Below are positions 45,695 to 56,919 of a stretch of DNA of 64,000 nt, in pieces. The notes beneath the pieces were generated by a model. The model saw nothing but the letters and a program-made list of their open reading frames with translations. It had not been told where the DNA came from and searched no databases. A program made the translations under genes and the position numbers. Origin of the DNA: Neoconidiobolus thromboides FSU 785 (lineage: Eukaryota > Entomophthoromycota > Entomophthoromycetes > Entomophthorales > Neoconidiobolaceae); the NCBI GenBank assembly GCA_025603075.1, contig MU626358.1, positions 1-64,000 of the forward strand, read 5' to 3'. Position 1 is the first letter of the stretch, and each line of letters starts with the position of its first letter.

Positions 45695-46278
45695 TTTGTT
45701 TTATAGAGTACTGAAAGATATCATAAATTACAAACAGCAGTTAAACAGCATCTTTCTTATGCAGCTAAAGTTAGTGAAGGAAATGGGATTGACCGTCATT
45801 TATTAGGTTTGAGATTAGTTAAAAAGGAAAATGAAACCCATTCTTTTTTTACTCATCCTGTGTTTGCAGAATCTCAATCTTGGAAATTATCCACATCTAC
45901 TATGCTAAAAACAGATCTTATTGAAGGTAAATTATTATTATTCTATATTTATATTATTTATATTATTTATATTATTTATATTATTTATATTATTTATATT
46001 ATTTATATTATTTATATTATTTATATTATTTATATTATTTATTTATATTATCATTATTAGGTACTGGTTTTGGTAGTGTTGATCCCAATGGTTATGGTAT
46101 TAATTATATACCAGCTGCTAATGGAAATAAAATTACATTTGGTATTGAATCAAAACACTCGTCCAATATAACAGATTCTATTAAATTCAAAGAATCTATT
46201 GATTGGGCTTTAAAACAAATGAAAACTATGGTGGATGAGGCTAATATCTCTTTACCTAAACAAAAACCTAGGTTTTAA
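43992..46278 (+). CDS. Carnitine O-acyltransferase (acetyl type)
   Basis: About seven exons from ATG 43992 to TAA 46276-46278. Family landmarks: 'LPRLPIPELQNTINTYLKSV' start, 'NSWLEKWWLEYAYHRYREP', 'GKKPICMNQYKDMFGVHRLP', the catalytic His in 'TCGLNGEHSPLDALI' (codon at 45135-45137), 'YETGSTRKFLHGRTDAIR', and 'GTGFGSVDPNGYGINYI'. The enzyme moves acetyl or short acyl groups between CoA and carnitine so that they can cross organelle membranes. The C-terminus is KPRF, not an SKL-type peroxisome signal, and no clear presequence is seen, so a cytosolic place similar to Yat1/Yat2 is likely. Two introns carry long microsatellites. Confidence 0.92.
45645..45700. repeat. (TTTA)n microsatellite in an intron
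   Basis: About 13 tandem TTTA units inside an intron of the carnitine acyltransferase gene. Confidence 0.9.
45944..46046. repeat. 9-bp (TATATTATT)n tandem repeat in an intron
   Basis: About ten units of a 9-bp motif in the next intron of the same gene. Because 9 is a multiple of 3 the repeat stays open as a false reading frame. Confidence 0.9.
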
Positions 46279-46807
46279 ATTAAATATTGTAATCAATTTT
46301 ATTTCTATCTTTTATTTCTATATTTGGATTTTAGATTTCAGATTTTAGATCGTTTATATTTGTTAAATTTTATAATTCATAAAATAAAAATAAGATAATA
46401 TTACATTTGTGAGAAATGTAAAACTAAAAATGAATTAATATTATTTAAAAAATAGAAAACAAAACAAAGCCTACGTAATTTATAATTCATAATTCATAAT
46501 GCTACTAAATAAAACAAAAGTTAAAAATATTTATTAAATTTATAACATCTATTATACACTTGTTAAATTCCTTAGTAGTAAAAACGAGTAAGAAATAATA
46601 AATAAATAAATCAAATCCTCTCTCATTAAATACTATTAAATTAAATTTATTTAATAAAAGATTTGATAGAGTCTTATACTTTCAATATTAAAATAGAATA
46701 GAATAAAATATAAATAACTTAAAATTATTAAAATTCCAATATTGTTCAATTCAATCGTTCTTTTTTATAATGGCCACACTTTTAACAATTTTTCTATTGA
46801 AAATATT
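46279..46807. other. Convergent intergenic region
   Basis: 3' ends of the carnitine acyltransferase and RNase H2C genes. No other feature seen. Confidence 0.6.
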
Positions 46808-47245
46808 TTATTCATCTCCATGTAACTAAAAAACAGTCATTTTAATTAATAAAAGAATTAGCCCATAATGACTTACCACTTCAGCCATTTTAAACCATTT
46901 GTCTACATTAATATAGGGGCTATCTGATTTAGGTAAAACATCATGTTCCCAAACCAAATAATCTTTAAATTCTTTTTCAATTTTAAAATGTTCTTGATCA
47001 TTTTCTTTTTTTAAAAGTATCAGTCCTGTATAAAAAAAATTCATATTGATTCACTGTTTACATTTATATTGTTTTATTTCTTTGTTATTACCTTTTAATC
47101 CATTTTCATTTAAATTGACTTTCCTAGACTTTAACAATCTCCCTCGAAAATTGGTTTCTTCATTTATAATAAAATAATCTTTAATATTAGCTTCACCATT
47201 ATAATCAATTTTACAAGGTAATAAATGAATATTAGTATCTATCAT
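46808..47245 (-). CDS. Ribonuclease H2 subunit C
   Basis: Three exons from ATG 47245 to TAA 46810-46808. The N-terminal 'IHLLPCKIDYNGEANIKDYF' and 'NFRGRLLKSRKVNLNENGLK', then 'GLILLKKENDQEHFKIEKEF', 'LVWEHDVLPKSD', 'VDKWFKMAEV' and the last exon 'LHGDE' follow the conserved order of RNASEH2C (yeast Rnh203). This subunit has no catalytic site; with subunit B it forms the platform that supports the catalytic RNase H2A, which removes ribonucleotides from DNA in the nucleus. The short length (about 120 residues) fits fungal members. The assignment rests on the LLPC, FRGR and WEHD motifs. Confidence 0.85.
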
Positions 47246-47644
47246 TATTTATCTTGTTCTACTTTCCTAATAAAGTCAATTAATAAATTAATAAAACCTT
47301 TAAAAAAAGAATTTTCAACCTTTAATAATTTACAGTCATCTAATTTATGAATGTGAATTATTGAGCTTTAAAAGTTGAAACTCAAGTTAGAATTCCACCA
47401 ATTAAATGCACCAATAGAAGTTATAACAAATCATTAAAATCCATTTTCTCAACTTAGCGGAATTTTTAATATTCAAAGTCCTTTTTTTAATGCAATATTA
47501 CTATTAAATCGAGCTAATTTTCTAAATTCTCCAAAAATTGATATTACAATAACCACAGAACTTATCAATTTCTATATATAAAAGAATGTAATTTTATTTT
47601 TGATATTTATTATTTCATTCAAAATTTAATAATTAACCTTAAAA
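47246..47644. other. Divergent promoter region
   Basis: 400 bp between RNase H2C and phospholipase C, transcribed away from each other. No frame recognised. Confidence 0.6.
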
Positions 47645-50600
47645 ATGCTTAGGAACAGCTTAACCCCATCTATTAACATACCACCATGTATGACCAGTGG
47701 AACAGAATTCACTAAAGTTAATGCGAATAAATCGGGTAGCAAAACACGAGTATTAAAATATGATTCTAATCTTAAAAGAATCACATTCAAAAGTAAAAAT
47801 TTAGGAGTAATTCAATTAGAATGGATCATTAGTATTAAGAAAAGTTTCTATATCCCTTCATTCCCCAATACTGGTTATCAAGTGGATGAAAGTTTAAGAT
47901 TAGCTATTTATTATTCACTAAAACAAAAAGATAAAATATTATATTTAATTGCTCCAGATAGAATTACTTGTGATCAATGGTATGATACATTGTTGGAATT
48001 AAGTAATTTAGGTAGAAAAGAGGATGTAGGAAGGGAAGAAAATTTTAATGAAATGGACGTTAAATTAGAACTTTGGTTAAAGCAAATTTGGGCAGTAGTG
48101 GATAAAGATAAAGACGGGAAAATTGATATTAAAGAAATGAAATATTTTCTAGAATTGATTAATATTGAATGTACAGAATCAGAATTAAAAGTATTATTTA
48201 AAGTAAGTTTGTTATTTATTTATTATAATAATTTAAAATAAGATAAAAAATATAAGAAAAGATAATTAATGAATATTATTATTATTATTATTATTATTAT
48301 AGAGAATGGATTTAGAAAAGAAAGGGTATTTAGATTTTGATGGTACTAGAAGATTATACCATACCTTACAAACAAGACCTGAAATTCAAAAATTACATTT
48401 AAGTTTAAGTTTAGAAAATAAGGGCTGTGGTATGTCATTAGAAGAATTTAGTATGTTTTTAATAGAAATACAAAAAGTAAGAAAGTAATTTAAACTAATA
48501 ATATTAATGTTAATAATAATATTAGGAAGAATATACAAAAGAAGAAATTGATAATTTATATATAAAATATAGTACCAATAATGTTTATGGTTTATCTAAA
48601 GAAGCATTAATTCAATATTTAATATCTAACGATAATAATGTATTAAAAGATCTAAATCAAGAGCCCTTAAATGATATGAATCATCCATTATCACATTATT
48701 GGATTAAATCATCACATAATACGTAATATTTAATTTATTAAATTAATTATAAAATAAAATTAATTTTTAGCTATTTAACGGGTAATCAATTAAATTCAGT
48801 ATCTTCGATTACTATGTATAAAGAAGTTTTATTACAAGGTTGTAGATGTGTGGAATGTAAGTTAAAATTATTTACATTAAGTAAAATGCAATTAATTAAT
48901 AATAATAATAATATAGTGGATTGTTGGGATGGTGTCAATAATGAACCAGTTATTTATCATGGATATACATTGTAAGTAATTTAATTAATTAATAATAATA
49001 ATGTTAATAATATTAACGTTATTGATTCTTTATAAATTAGAACTAGTAAAATATTATTTAAAGATGTGATTCAAACAATCAAAGATAATGCATTTATAAT
49101 ATCCCCCTATCCAGTTATATTATCATTAGAAGTTCACTGTAATTTAATACAACAAGATGTAATGGCGAAACATTTAAAAGATATATTAGGAGATATATTA
49201 ATTACAACAAGATTTGAAGAGTTAACAAATGATAATATTAATGAATTAAGATTACCAAGTCCTAATCAATTACTAAATAAAATTATATTAAAAGTAAGTT
49301 TTATTTTAAATGAATAAATTTTGATAGGATATTAACAAATCTGTTTTTTTAGGGAAAAACATTGAGTGGAAGTAGTAAGATTATTAGTGATATTAAAAAA
49401 TCCGAGTCAGAAGTAGTACCTTTAAATAATGAACCTATTATTAAAGATTATATTAATGAAGAAGCACAAAGTATGGAAGGTAACTTTAATATTATTAATA
49501 AATAAAATAGAAAGAAATCAACAGTACTAATATTTATTAATAGAAGCTTCAGAAGGCAGTAAAAAAATAACTGTTAAAGTTAGTAAATTATTAAGTGAAA
49601 TCACACCTTATTGTCAAACTGGTAAATTTATTAATTATGATCATGCAGCAGGTAAATTATTATTTATAAGTAAAATATAATCAATATAAATTAATAATTT
49701 ATATTAATTTTAGTAAATATGAAATATTATCAAATGTCTTCTTTTTCAGAACCTTCGCTTCATTCAGCATTTGATAATTCTACTAATTTAAGAAAAACAA
49801 TTGAAGAGTATATTCAACATAATGAACGTTGTTTATCTAGAGTTTATCCAGGTGGTATGAGAATTCATTCTAATAATTATAATCCATTACCTTTTTGGTT
49901 AGCTGGTTTTCAAATGGTAGCTTTAAATTATCAAACTTATGGTAATAATAATAACAATAATTTATTTATTATTTTATTTATTGTTTTAGATTTAGGTATG
50001 CTATTAAATCGAAGTTTTTTCCGACGTAATCGACAATTAGGTTATGTTTTAAAACCAAGCTATATGTGTCAACCTAAAGTCAAAATACCTGAACCATTAC
50101 CTAAAAAATATTATTTGCATGTACGAATTATTTCAGCACAAAATTTACCTAAACCCAATGATGACAATCGAGGAGAAATAATTGACCCATTTATTGAAGT
50201 GGAAATGATATGTATGGAACATGGTGTTAAATTTAATAAAGGTACTCAAACTACTTCAGAAACCATTCAAGGAGTTTGTAATATGAGAGAGGAACTAGTG
50301 TCCTCTAATCAATGTTTAGATGGATTTAGTATGGTTGTTGTAAGGAAAAGTCAGAAAACTACTGTAGTTAATAATAATGGATTTAATCCTCAATGGAATA
50401 CTCATACTGTATTTATGTTTTCTGATCTAGAATGGAGTTTTTTAAGGTAATATTTAAAATAGATTAATTATGTAAAATAAGATTATTAAAATATTATTAT
50501 TTTATTTATTTTATTAATTAGATTTACAATTCATGAATTTAATAAACGAACTACAAATGATAAAATTGGACAATATTGTATAAGTGTTAAAGATTTAAAA

Positions 50601-51123
50601 TTAGGTAATTTTATTTATTATATAATAATAATTGGCCAATCAATTAATGATTCTTATTTTTTAATCTTTATTTTTTAATTCTATAGGTTACCGACATCTT
50701 CCAGTACAAGATTTTAATGGAAAAGATTTTCCAATGGCCTCACTTTTTATTTATACAGCACTTGAAGAACATGAAGATCCCAATATTTTATTGAGAGGTA
50801 AAAGTGGCAATGTACCTATTGAACATATGCAAAATTTACCTAATATACCATTGGAAACAGTATTATTGAAAAATAAAAGTGAGAATATTGATATGGAAAT
50901 GATACCAAAACAATCAAATATGCCTACGGAAGCAGTAAGAGCCAATGATAATGGGGGTATACAAACAATATTTAATCAACCGAATGCACCCTTGGAAGCG
51001 GATAATATTAATTTGGAACTTAATCGATTGACATTAAGAGATTTCCCAATTGATAAAGGAACAGAGTTTATTAGTGAAAATTCAAAGAATGCAGAAAATA
51101 GTCAAGTTAAAATTGAAATTTAA
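47645..51123 (+). CDS. PLC1: Phosphoinositide-specific phospholipase C (delta type)
   Basis: About 11 exons. Domains in order: PH-like region (47700-48010), EF hands ('[16 protein letters not shown]' and a second, weaker one), catalytic X box ('[14 protein letters not shown]' with catalytic His, then 'VYGD'-equivalent region '[18 protein letters not shown]', and 'LSLEVHC' with the second His), a charged linker, Y box ('[15 protein letters not shown]', '[20 protein letters not shown]'), and a C2 domain ('[16 protein letters not shown]' to '[17 protein letters not shown]'). The enzyme cleaves PIP2 to IP3 and diacylglycerol at the plasma membrane. The stretch at 49943-49989 is a 3n-length intron splitting 'QTY' and 'DLGMLLN', not coding. 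A tail of about 120 residues follows C2. Confidence 0.92.
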
Positions 51124-51420
51124 AGGTTAAAAATTTTGAGTCAAGTTTTATTTAACAATGAATTTATTTTAAATTACTGAGATAGGAGCATGTTAACTAT
51201 TATTATTTTTAAAGTTTAAACATGAATTTTGTATGAGTTTAAAATTAAATTTTAATTTTCTAAAAAAATTTGATGAATTACTATTTTTTTAGATTATTTT
51301 AAAGAATAAAAAATATTCAAAATGTATATTTAAAAACCATAAGCTAATTTTTGAATTTTTATTTTAAATAAATTATTACTTTTATTATTTTTATAGATTT
51401 CTATCGATTACTTCTTTAAC

Positions 51421-52654
51421 TTATTTAGATTCATTCTCTCGTTTTTCGTTATTCAACTCTAATTTTGATTGTTCATTAATTGAATTTTCTTTTTCTTTTT
51501 TTTTATGTTTACGTACTCTTTTACGTTTAATTTTAGTTTGATTAAAGTTATCAATTTCTTTATCTTTTTCAGTATGATTTATCTCATATAAATCTTTAGC
51601 CTCGCTACTCCCTTTATTAAATAAGGTCTTCTCTTCTTTGTTAACGTTCAAATCATCCTCTTTCTTGATGTTATTGTTTTTATTCTCATCCTTATCCTTA
51701 TCTTTACCCTTACTTTGGGTTTGCTTATTGTTATCTTCTAGCTTTCTTCTTTTGATTGATAATGGATTAGGTCCCTTTGCTTTTTTCTTTTTATTAATAA
51801 CAATTGGCTTCTCTTCTTCTTCTTGTTCTCCCTTCAATTTATCTAATATTTGAATTTCTTTTTCTGAAGGTAAATATTTTTGATTTTGAATCTATAAATT
51901 TCATAATAAATTAAAACTTTTGTTAATAAAATTTAACTAATAAGATTCAAATTACCTCCAATACTTTCTTTTGGGTAGCTAAACTTAATGGGCTTATCAA
52001 CAAAGTTTCATTAACAAAATAAACGTGAGGTACAGCTGGAATAGTCAAAATTTTTTTATTTAATATTTTATCATGACTAGCTAAAAACAATCGATGTTGA
52101 TTACAATCTCCTAAAAAATAAAAAGAATTAAGTTACCATTTTTTATAATTACATTCATTATTTTTACTATGTTTATTTTAATATTAAATTAATAATCTTA
52201 CCTAGAATAGAAGTTATGCATTCTATGGATGATATTGCTTTTTTATGCATACAATTACGTCGAGTGAATCTTTTAGCTGCTACGACAGCACCTAAATATT
52301 CATCTCCTTTATCTCGAAGTTCTTGGATAGTACAAGGGGATATCACTATAAATTAAAATCAATTATCAGTATTTTAGATTTGATTTAATTTCATTAAGAC
52401 TTACTCAATTTAACTGGGCCATCTAGAACTTTACATAATACTTCTTTTAAGTTGAGTCTTAACTTTAATGTATGTTGTAAAAGTTCACCTTCAACTAGAG
52501 AAATGATTAGATTAGTTGAGTGACAATGGAAGAAGATTAAGATCAAATGAAATTAATATAACTTACCTAATATTTGATAGGGTTCTCGGAAATTAAAGAA
52601 AGTTTGGTAAGTTTTAGCTACCTTTTGATTATTCTTTAAGCGTTTAAGTTTCAT
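51421..52654 (-). CDS. UTP23: UTP23 rRNA-processing protein (PIN domain)
   Basis: Six exons from ATG 52654 to TAA at 51421. Seen in order: 'KVAKTYQTFFNFREPYQILV', 'HTLKLRLNLKEVLCKVLDGP', 'ISPCTIQELRDKGDEYLGAV', the zinc-binding-like 'RRNCMHKKAISSIECI', 'HRLFLASHDKIL', and 'IPAVPHVYFVNETLLISPLS'. Then comes a long Lys/Glu tail that includes 'KGPNPLSIKRRK', a box conserved in the family. UTP23 belongs to the small-subunit processome and is needed in the nucleolus for release of the snR30/U17 snoRNA from pre-rRNA. Its PIN fold usually lacks nuclease residues. The basic tail is longer than in some relatives and very low in complexity. Confidence 0.9.
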
Positions 52655-53409
52655 TTTATAAGTTAGTTCTTGTTGAATAGAAAAGTGAACTTGGACTTGA
52701 AGTTAAAAAGACTAAAGAATGAAATATTTTGAATTGAAAATTTAATTTCGGTTTTGCTCAAAGTGAATTTTTGATTTTTGATTAGGTTGATTCTATCTGT
52801 TCACTTTAATTTAAAATGTTTTATAAATAGAAAGTTATAGAAATTATTAACTAAAATAAAAGATAACACTAATTATTATTAAAAAAAATTATCGAGTATT
52901 TTCAAATATTAAATTAGTATATACTTTTTTTTCAGTTGAATTAGTTTCTAATCTTCATACTTAAAAATTCAATAAATTATTAGTCAAATCAAGAGATGTC
53001 CTCTTCTTCCCTTTTATAAGAAATTCTTAATATTTGTAGAAATAGGTAAACAGATTATTAGTATTACGAATTTTCGATAAACAACTTTAAGCAAAGGATT
53101 AGAGCTTATGATCTTTTTACGAAACAAATTTTTAGAAAATTATTTAATATAACAAATATTAATAATCTGTTTACTTATTCTTATAAATATTGAGAATTTA
53201 CAATAAAAACTCTTTGCACTATAGAACAGAATCAAATTAAGTTTAAAAAACATACTCATTATATTTAACGTTTTTAGTACCAAATGTCTCAAAAGAATTT
53301 AACTATTAGATAAAAGAACATTAAAAGAATATCAAAAGAATAAGGATAACTCATTATCATTGTATTAGATAACAAAAAGAGTCGAAAAAAGGCTTAATTA
53401 TTTTATTAA
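52655..53409. other. Spacer holding a 179-bp fold-back unit
   Basis: No gene. The inverted-repeat unit 53021-53199 is the only structure recognised. Confidence 0.6.
53021..53199. mobile_element. 179-bp unit with 45-bp imperfect inverted-repeat arms
   Basis: The left arm (53021-53065, AAATTCTTAATATTTGTAGA...) and right arm (53155-53199, read in reverse AAATTCTCAATATTTATAAG...) match over about 45 bp with few mismatches, separated by 89 bp. Unrelated to the GGGG-ended family. Only this copy was seen. Confidence 0.6.
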
Positions 53410-53515
53410 TATATGGGGATGTATTTTTTGTTTAAGAATTTTACTAACAATATTTCCATTCAAATAGCGCTTAAAAGATAGAAAAGTAATGAAATCAAAA
53501 AAAACATCCCCATTT
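53410..53515 (+). mobile_element. Fold-back miniature element, copy 18
   Basis: Starts TATATGGGGATGT and ends ACATCCCCATTTAT. It lies 17 bp before the 465-bp element copy 3. Confidence 0.8.
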
Positions 53516-53532
53516 ATTGGTTTTAATAGTAC

Positions 53533-53997
53533 TGTGAAATCTGGTACTCAGGGTTTGGAGTCAAGAACAAATATTGCTGGGTTAACTACACTATAAGTCG
53601 AAAGGTCTTAGTTTATGTGACTAAGATAGACTTGAATTATGAGGAATAGCACGTAATAGGTTACAAGCTATATAAGACAAATAGAATAGACAATACTAAT
53701 GTAAAACCTATGTAAAATACTATTAAATAAACCTAGTGGCTTTATTAAATGTTCGAGATATCAGGGAACAATTCAGTTAAAAAAGCCTCAAGCTATTATG
53801 TTTTAGAATCTCTTTTACACTCCGATAAGTATAAATATCAAAACGAGGAGAGAATATTCTTTGAGACGAAGATAGAAATTCTCATATCAAATCAAACTAA
53901 GAACGTGGAATTGATTTTCTCTGAACTCGAGAACACAACACCTTAGGCGATTGTTATACTATAATTAACCATGAGACTGACAAAGCGATATTTCACA
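53533..53997 (+). mobile_element. 465-bp element family, copy 3
   Basis: Starts TGTGAAATCTGG and ends ATTTCACA, flanked by GTAC on both sides (53529-53532 and 53998-54001). An open stretch at 53749-53946 and an upstream one (WYSGFGVKNKYCWVNYTISR) suggest a decayed coding region, possibly a transposase fragment. Confidence 0.8.
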
Positions 53998-54173
53998 GTA
54001 CCTTTTTTAAACTCTATAAACTCTTTGTTTGTAATAAGATTTGAAGTAAAAAGCCACAGTAATAAAAACATCTAAATCAATGCTCCCATCATATTTTAGC
54101 TTTGTTATCTTCTTCAAATGGCTACATAGTAGCAAACAAACACAAGCCAAATCTATTTGATTTAGTAAATCAC

Positions 54174-54280
54174 TATATGGGGATGTTTTTTTTGACTTCA
54201 TCACTTTTTCCATTTTTTAAGCGCTGTTTGAGTAGAAAAATTGTTAGTAAAATTCTTAAACATAAAATACATCCCCATAT
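54174..54280 (-). mobile_element. Fold-back miniature element, copy 19
   Basis: Near-perfect ends, TATATGGGGATGT and ACATCCCCATAT. Interior AAGCGCTGTTTGAGTAGAAA. Confidence 0.8.
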
Positions 54281-54638
54281 GTTACTTTTGCAAATGCAAT
54301 GACACAAAATACAAACAATAAATTTAGAGGTTTCTGTAGTTTATAATAAAGTTTAAATTGTAAATTTTTTTACTCAAATCGAAGATATTATACTAACTTT
54401 ATGTCTATTTATTTTGTTATACTTAAGACAACCTTTAAAAGCCTTAAAAAGGTGTAGTCTTTATCATGTAAGCAATATTGCAAATTAAACAATATTTTTA
54501 TTTTATATCAATTAGTTCATACTATAAAAATTAGTAAAAAACTAAATAAATGGGGGTAAAAACAAAATAAATATTTGATTTTTTAGCTAAAAATTTGGTA
54601 TAAAAATTATATTATAATACTTATTGATCTAACCTCCG
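54281..54638. other. Gene-free spacer
   Basis: Nothing recognised between the element and the 3' end of the membrane-protein gene. Confidence 0.55.
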
Positions 54639-55387
54639 TTAAAATTTAACTTTCTTCTCCATTACAACCGGTTGAGCAGGAGGTTGCTCAAAAGTAGACG
54701 AACCTTGGGCAAAATACGTTTGATTTAAAGGATCGTTAAATGGATAAACAACAGTATTTGAAGCTGAATGAAGGTCTCTATCACTACGAACGCTTTCATT
54801 TGGAGTATATACTGGCAATGAAACATCATCATTTATCTCACTAGGTTTTGACTCATCAATGGGAATGTATGGACTGGTGTCGTAGTTTAATTTACGAGAA
54901 AAGAGGAAAGTGAGTATGCCAAAAATGATTAGTAAAAATAAACTAGTAATACCCCATGATTGTTGACTGAAACATAGGATAGCAAACCTTGAATTGGAAA
55001 TTATTTTTCAAAATAAAATAAGGTTATTAATTACTTACATAAAATAAACTAAATAAAAAAATTTAATATTTTATAAACTTCTTAATATAAATATTACTTA
55101 ATCCTCTTCCAATAGGTACCATAAATACTTGTAGATAAGTCACATAATACAATTGAAGTTTTGGTATTTCAGAAACGACTACAATAATGGCAAATACACT
55201 ATCATTTTGTTATTCATTATTAAAAATAGTTGATCGAATACCCTTACCATCGAATAATTTTTAGTACCACTTCTGGTGTATTACCAATATCCTCATATGT
55301 ATTAAAAACGAAAAAGCCATTATAAAATAATATCAACGATACTATACAATTGACAATGGTGGAGTAAAGTCGTAGTTGGAATTTCAT
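54639..55387 (-). CDS. Four-span membrane protein, COPI-associated/Tvp15 type
   Basis: Three exons from ATG 55387 to TAA 54641-54639. Predicted membrane helices: 'TIVNCIVSLILFYNGFFVF', 'WVFAIIVVVSE', 'YVTYLQVFMVPIGRGL' and 'GITSLFLLIIFGILTFLF'. A cytosolic tail follows with many Ser/Pro (YTPNESVRSDRDLHSA) and the basic C-terminus MEKKVKF. The 'VPIGRGLSFAILCF' box after the third helix matches the GRGL motif of the COPI-associated protein family (Tvp15 and relatives), Golgi membrane proteins of unclear function. The tail beyond the fourth helix is longer than in Tvp15. Confidence 0.6.
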
Positions 55388-55672
55388 AGTAATAGATTAA
55401 ATTAAGCTCTTTTTTTAATATTTCTCATTTATTTATTCGTTTTTTTATAGGATTACTTCTTTTGTTGCCAAGGTTTGTTCTTTGTTAAAATATAATTTTT
55501 TTCTCTTGGTATTTGGATATTATTTTGAGCTTCCTTAGTAATGCCGTATGGGCTTACATAAATTTCTTTTAAGTAGATTTACAGCTTTTGGTATAGTTGT
55601 ATAATGAGTAGAATTAGAAAAAGCAGTTTATTTTCAATTATTCATGTTTTGTAAACTTGAGTTTGTACAATA
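55388..55672. promoter_or_regulatory. Upstream region of the COPI-associated-type gene
   Basis: About 285 bp with no coding frame; presumed promoter. A fold-back element pair follows immediately. Confidence 0.35.
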
Positions 55673-55777
55673 ATACGGGGATGTATTTTTGTGTTTAAGA
55701 ATTTTACTAACAAATTTTCCGCTTAAATAGCGCTTAAAAAATGGAAAAAATAATGAAATCAAAAAACACTCCCATAT
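55673..55777 (+). mobile_element. Fold-back miniature element, copy 20
   Basis: Starts ATACGGGGATGT and ends CACTCCCATAT. The central CCGCTTAAATAGCGCTT is intact. 18 bp from copy 21. Confidence 0.8.
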
Positions 55778-55795
55778 CATGAATTTTGCTTTAGA

Positions 55796-55902
55796 ATATA
55801 GGGATGTTTTTTTTGGCTTCATCATTTTTTCCATCTTTCAAGCGCTATTTGAGTGGAAAAATCGTTAGTAAAATTCTCAAATACAAAAATACATCCTCAT
55901 GT
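55796..55902 (-). mobile_element. Fold-back miniature element, copy 21
   Basis: Starts ATATAGGGATGT and ends ACATCCTCAT. Inverted relative to copy 20. Confidence 0.8.
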
Positions 55903-56919
55903 TCTTAAAGTTATAAATTACCATCTATATTAAATGTCTTTTTACTTAATTTAAAAAGAGTAGTTAAACAATAGGAACAATAAATAATAGTGATCGAAAA
56001 AATCATATTAATATTTGTGATATTAAACAATTTAGAGATAAAAATTAAATTTTTATCTTCTACTTAAGTCTATAAATATTCAATTTATAATCATTTTTTT
56101 ATCAATTAGTCATTTAGTGAGTTTTTAAAAACAAGCTACAAATTAATCATGTTTGAAAATTATATTGTTATATTATTATCTCTATTTATAAATTAAACAT
56201 ATTTACTAGCTTCGTATTTTTACAAAAACTTTACTTTTTATAGAATTTTTTTTTAAGCCATTTATTAGAAGTATTAAATTTATAAATAAATCTTGTTAAT
56301 CTATTTGATGAAATTAATTTTTTATAATATACCAAACATAGTAATTAATGTCTTTTACCCTTTATTGCTATAAGTTTCATTTTTATCAAATATTTTAAAT
56401 AAAGGTACTTTAAAATACAGCCATAAATTAAAAAACAAATAATATATTTTTATAACGATGACTTTTTATTTAACAGTAAATATTTATGAAATACATCATA
56501 TATTATTAGCTGAAAATAATAGTTTATTTTAAATATTTCCATAATACAATTTATTGCAAAAACTTTATCGCTGAATAACTCTTGTAACTTTTTAATAGAT
56601 TTTTCTTTATTATTTTAATAGAATACTCTTAAACTTTTTTGTCACTTCAAAATAAAAAATTGATTAGATTATCCTCAAAAAGGCAGTAATATTCGACCAA
56701 TATTACACAATGCATTATATTACGATATATCAGTAATTAGAAATAGAAAATTTAATTCCATTTAGTTAAAAAATTAGCTATATCACCTTAAGCTAGGAAC
56801 AAATATATTAATAATATTTTTTAATTACTAAATATGGAAGTTCAAACGTTTGGCTTTCAGTTTAAAAAGTATAAAAGGTGTAATTTTATAGAATTTTATA
56901 GTAAACTAAATTATTCAAA
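55903..56919. other. Gene-free spacer upstream of the lipase
   Basis: 1 kb of AT-rich sequence. A TATA-like 'TATAAAAGG' at 56870-56878, about 45 bp before the lipase start, is a plausible core promoter. Confidence 0.5.

Noticed and set aside
54007-54302. Open frames at 54007-54213 (minus) and 54102-54302 (plus)
   Set aside because: Both run into the fold-back element at 54174-54280 and overlap each other. No protein motif.
55634-55834. 66-codon minus-strand open frame
   Set aside because: It consists largely of the paired fold-back elements at 55673-55902; a similar false frame appears over copies 12 and 19.
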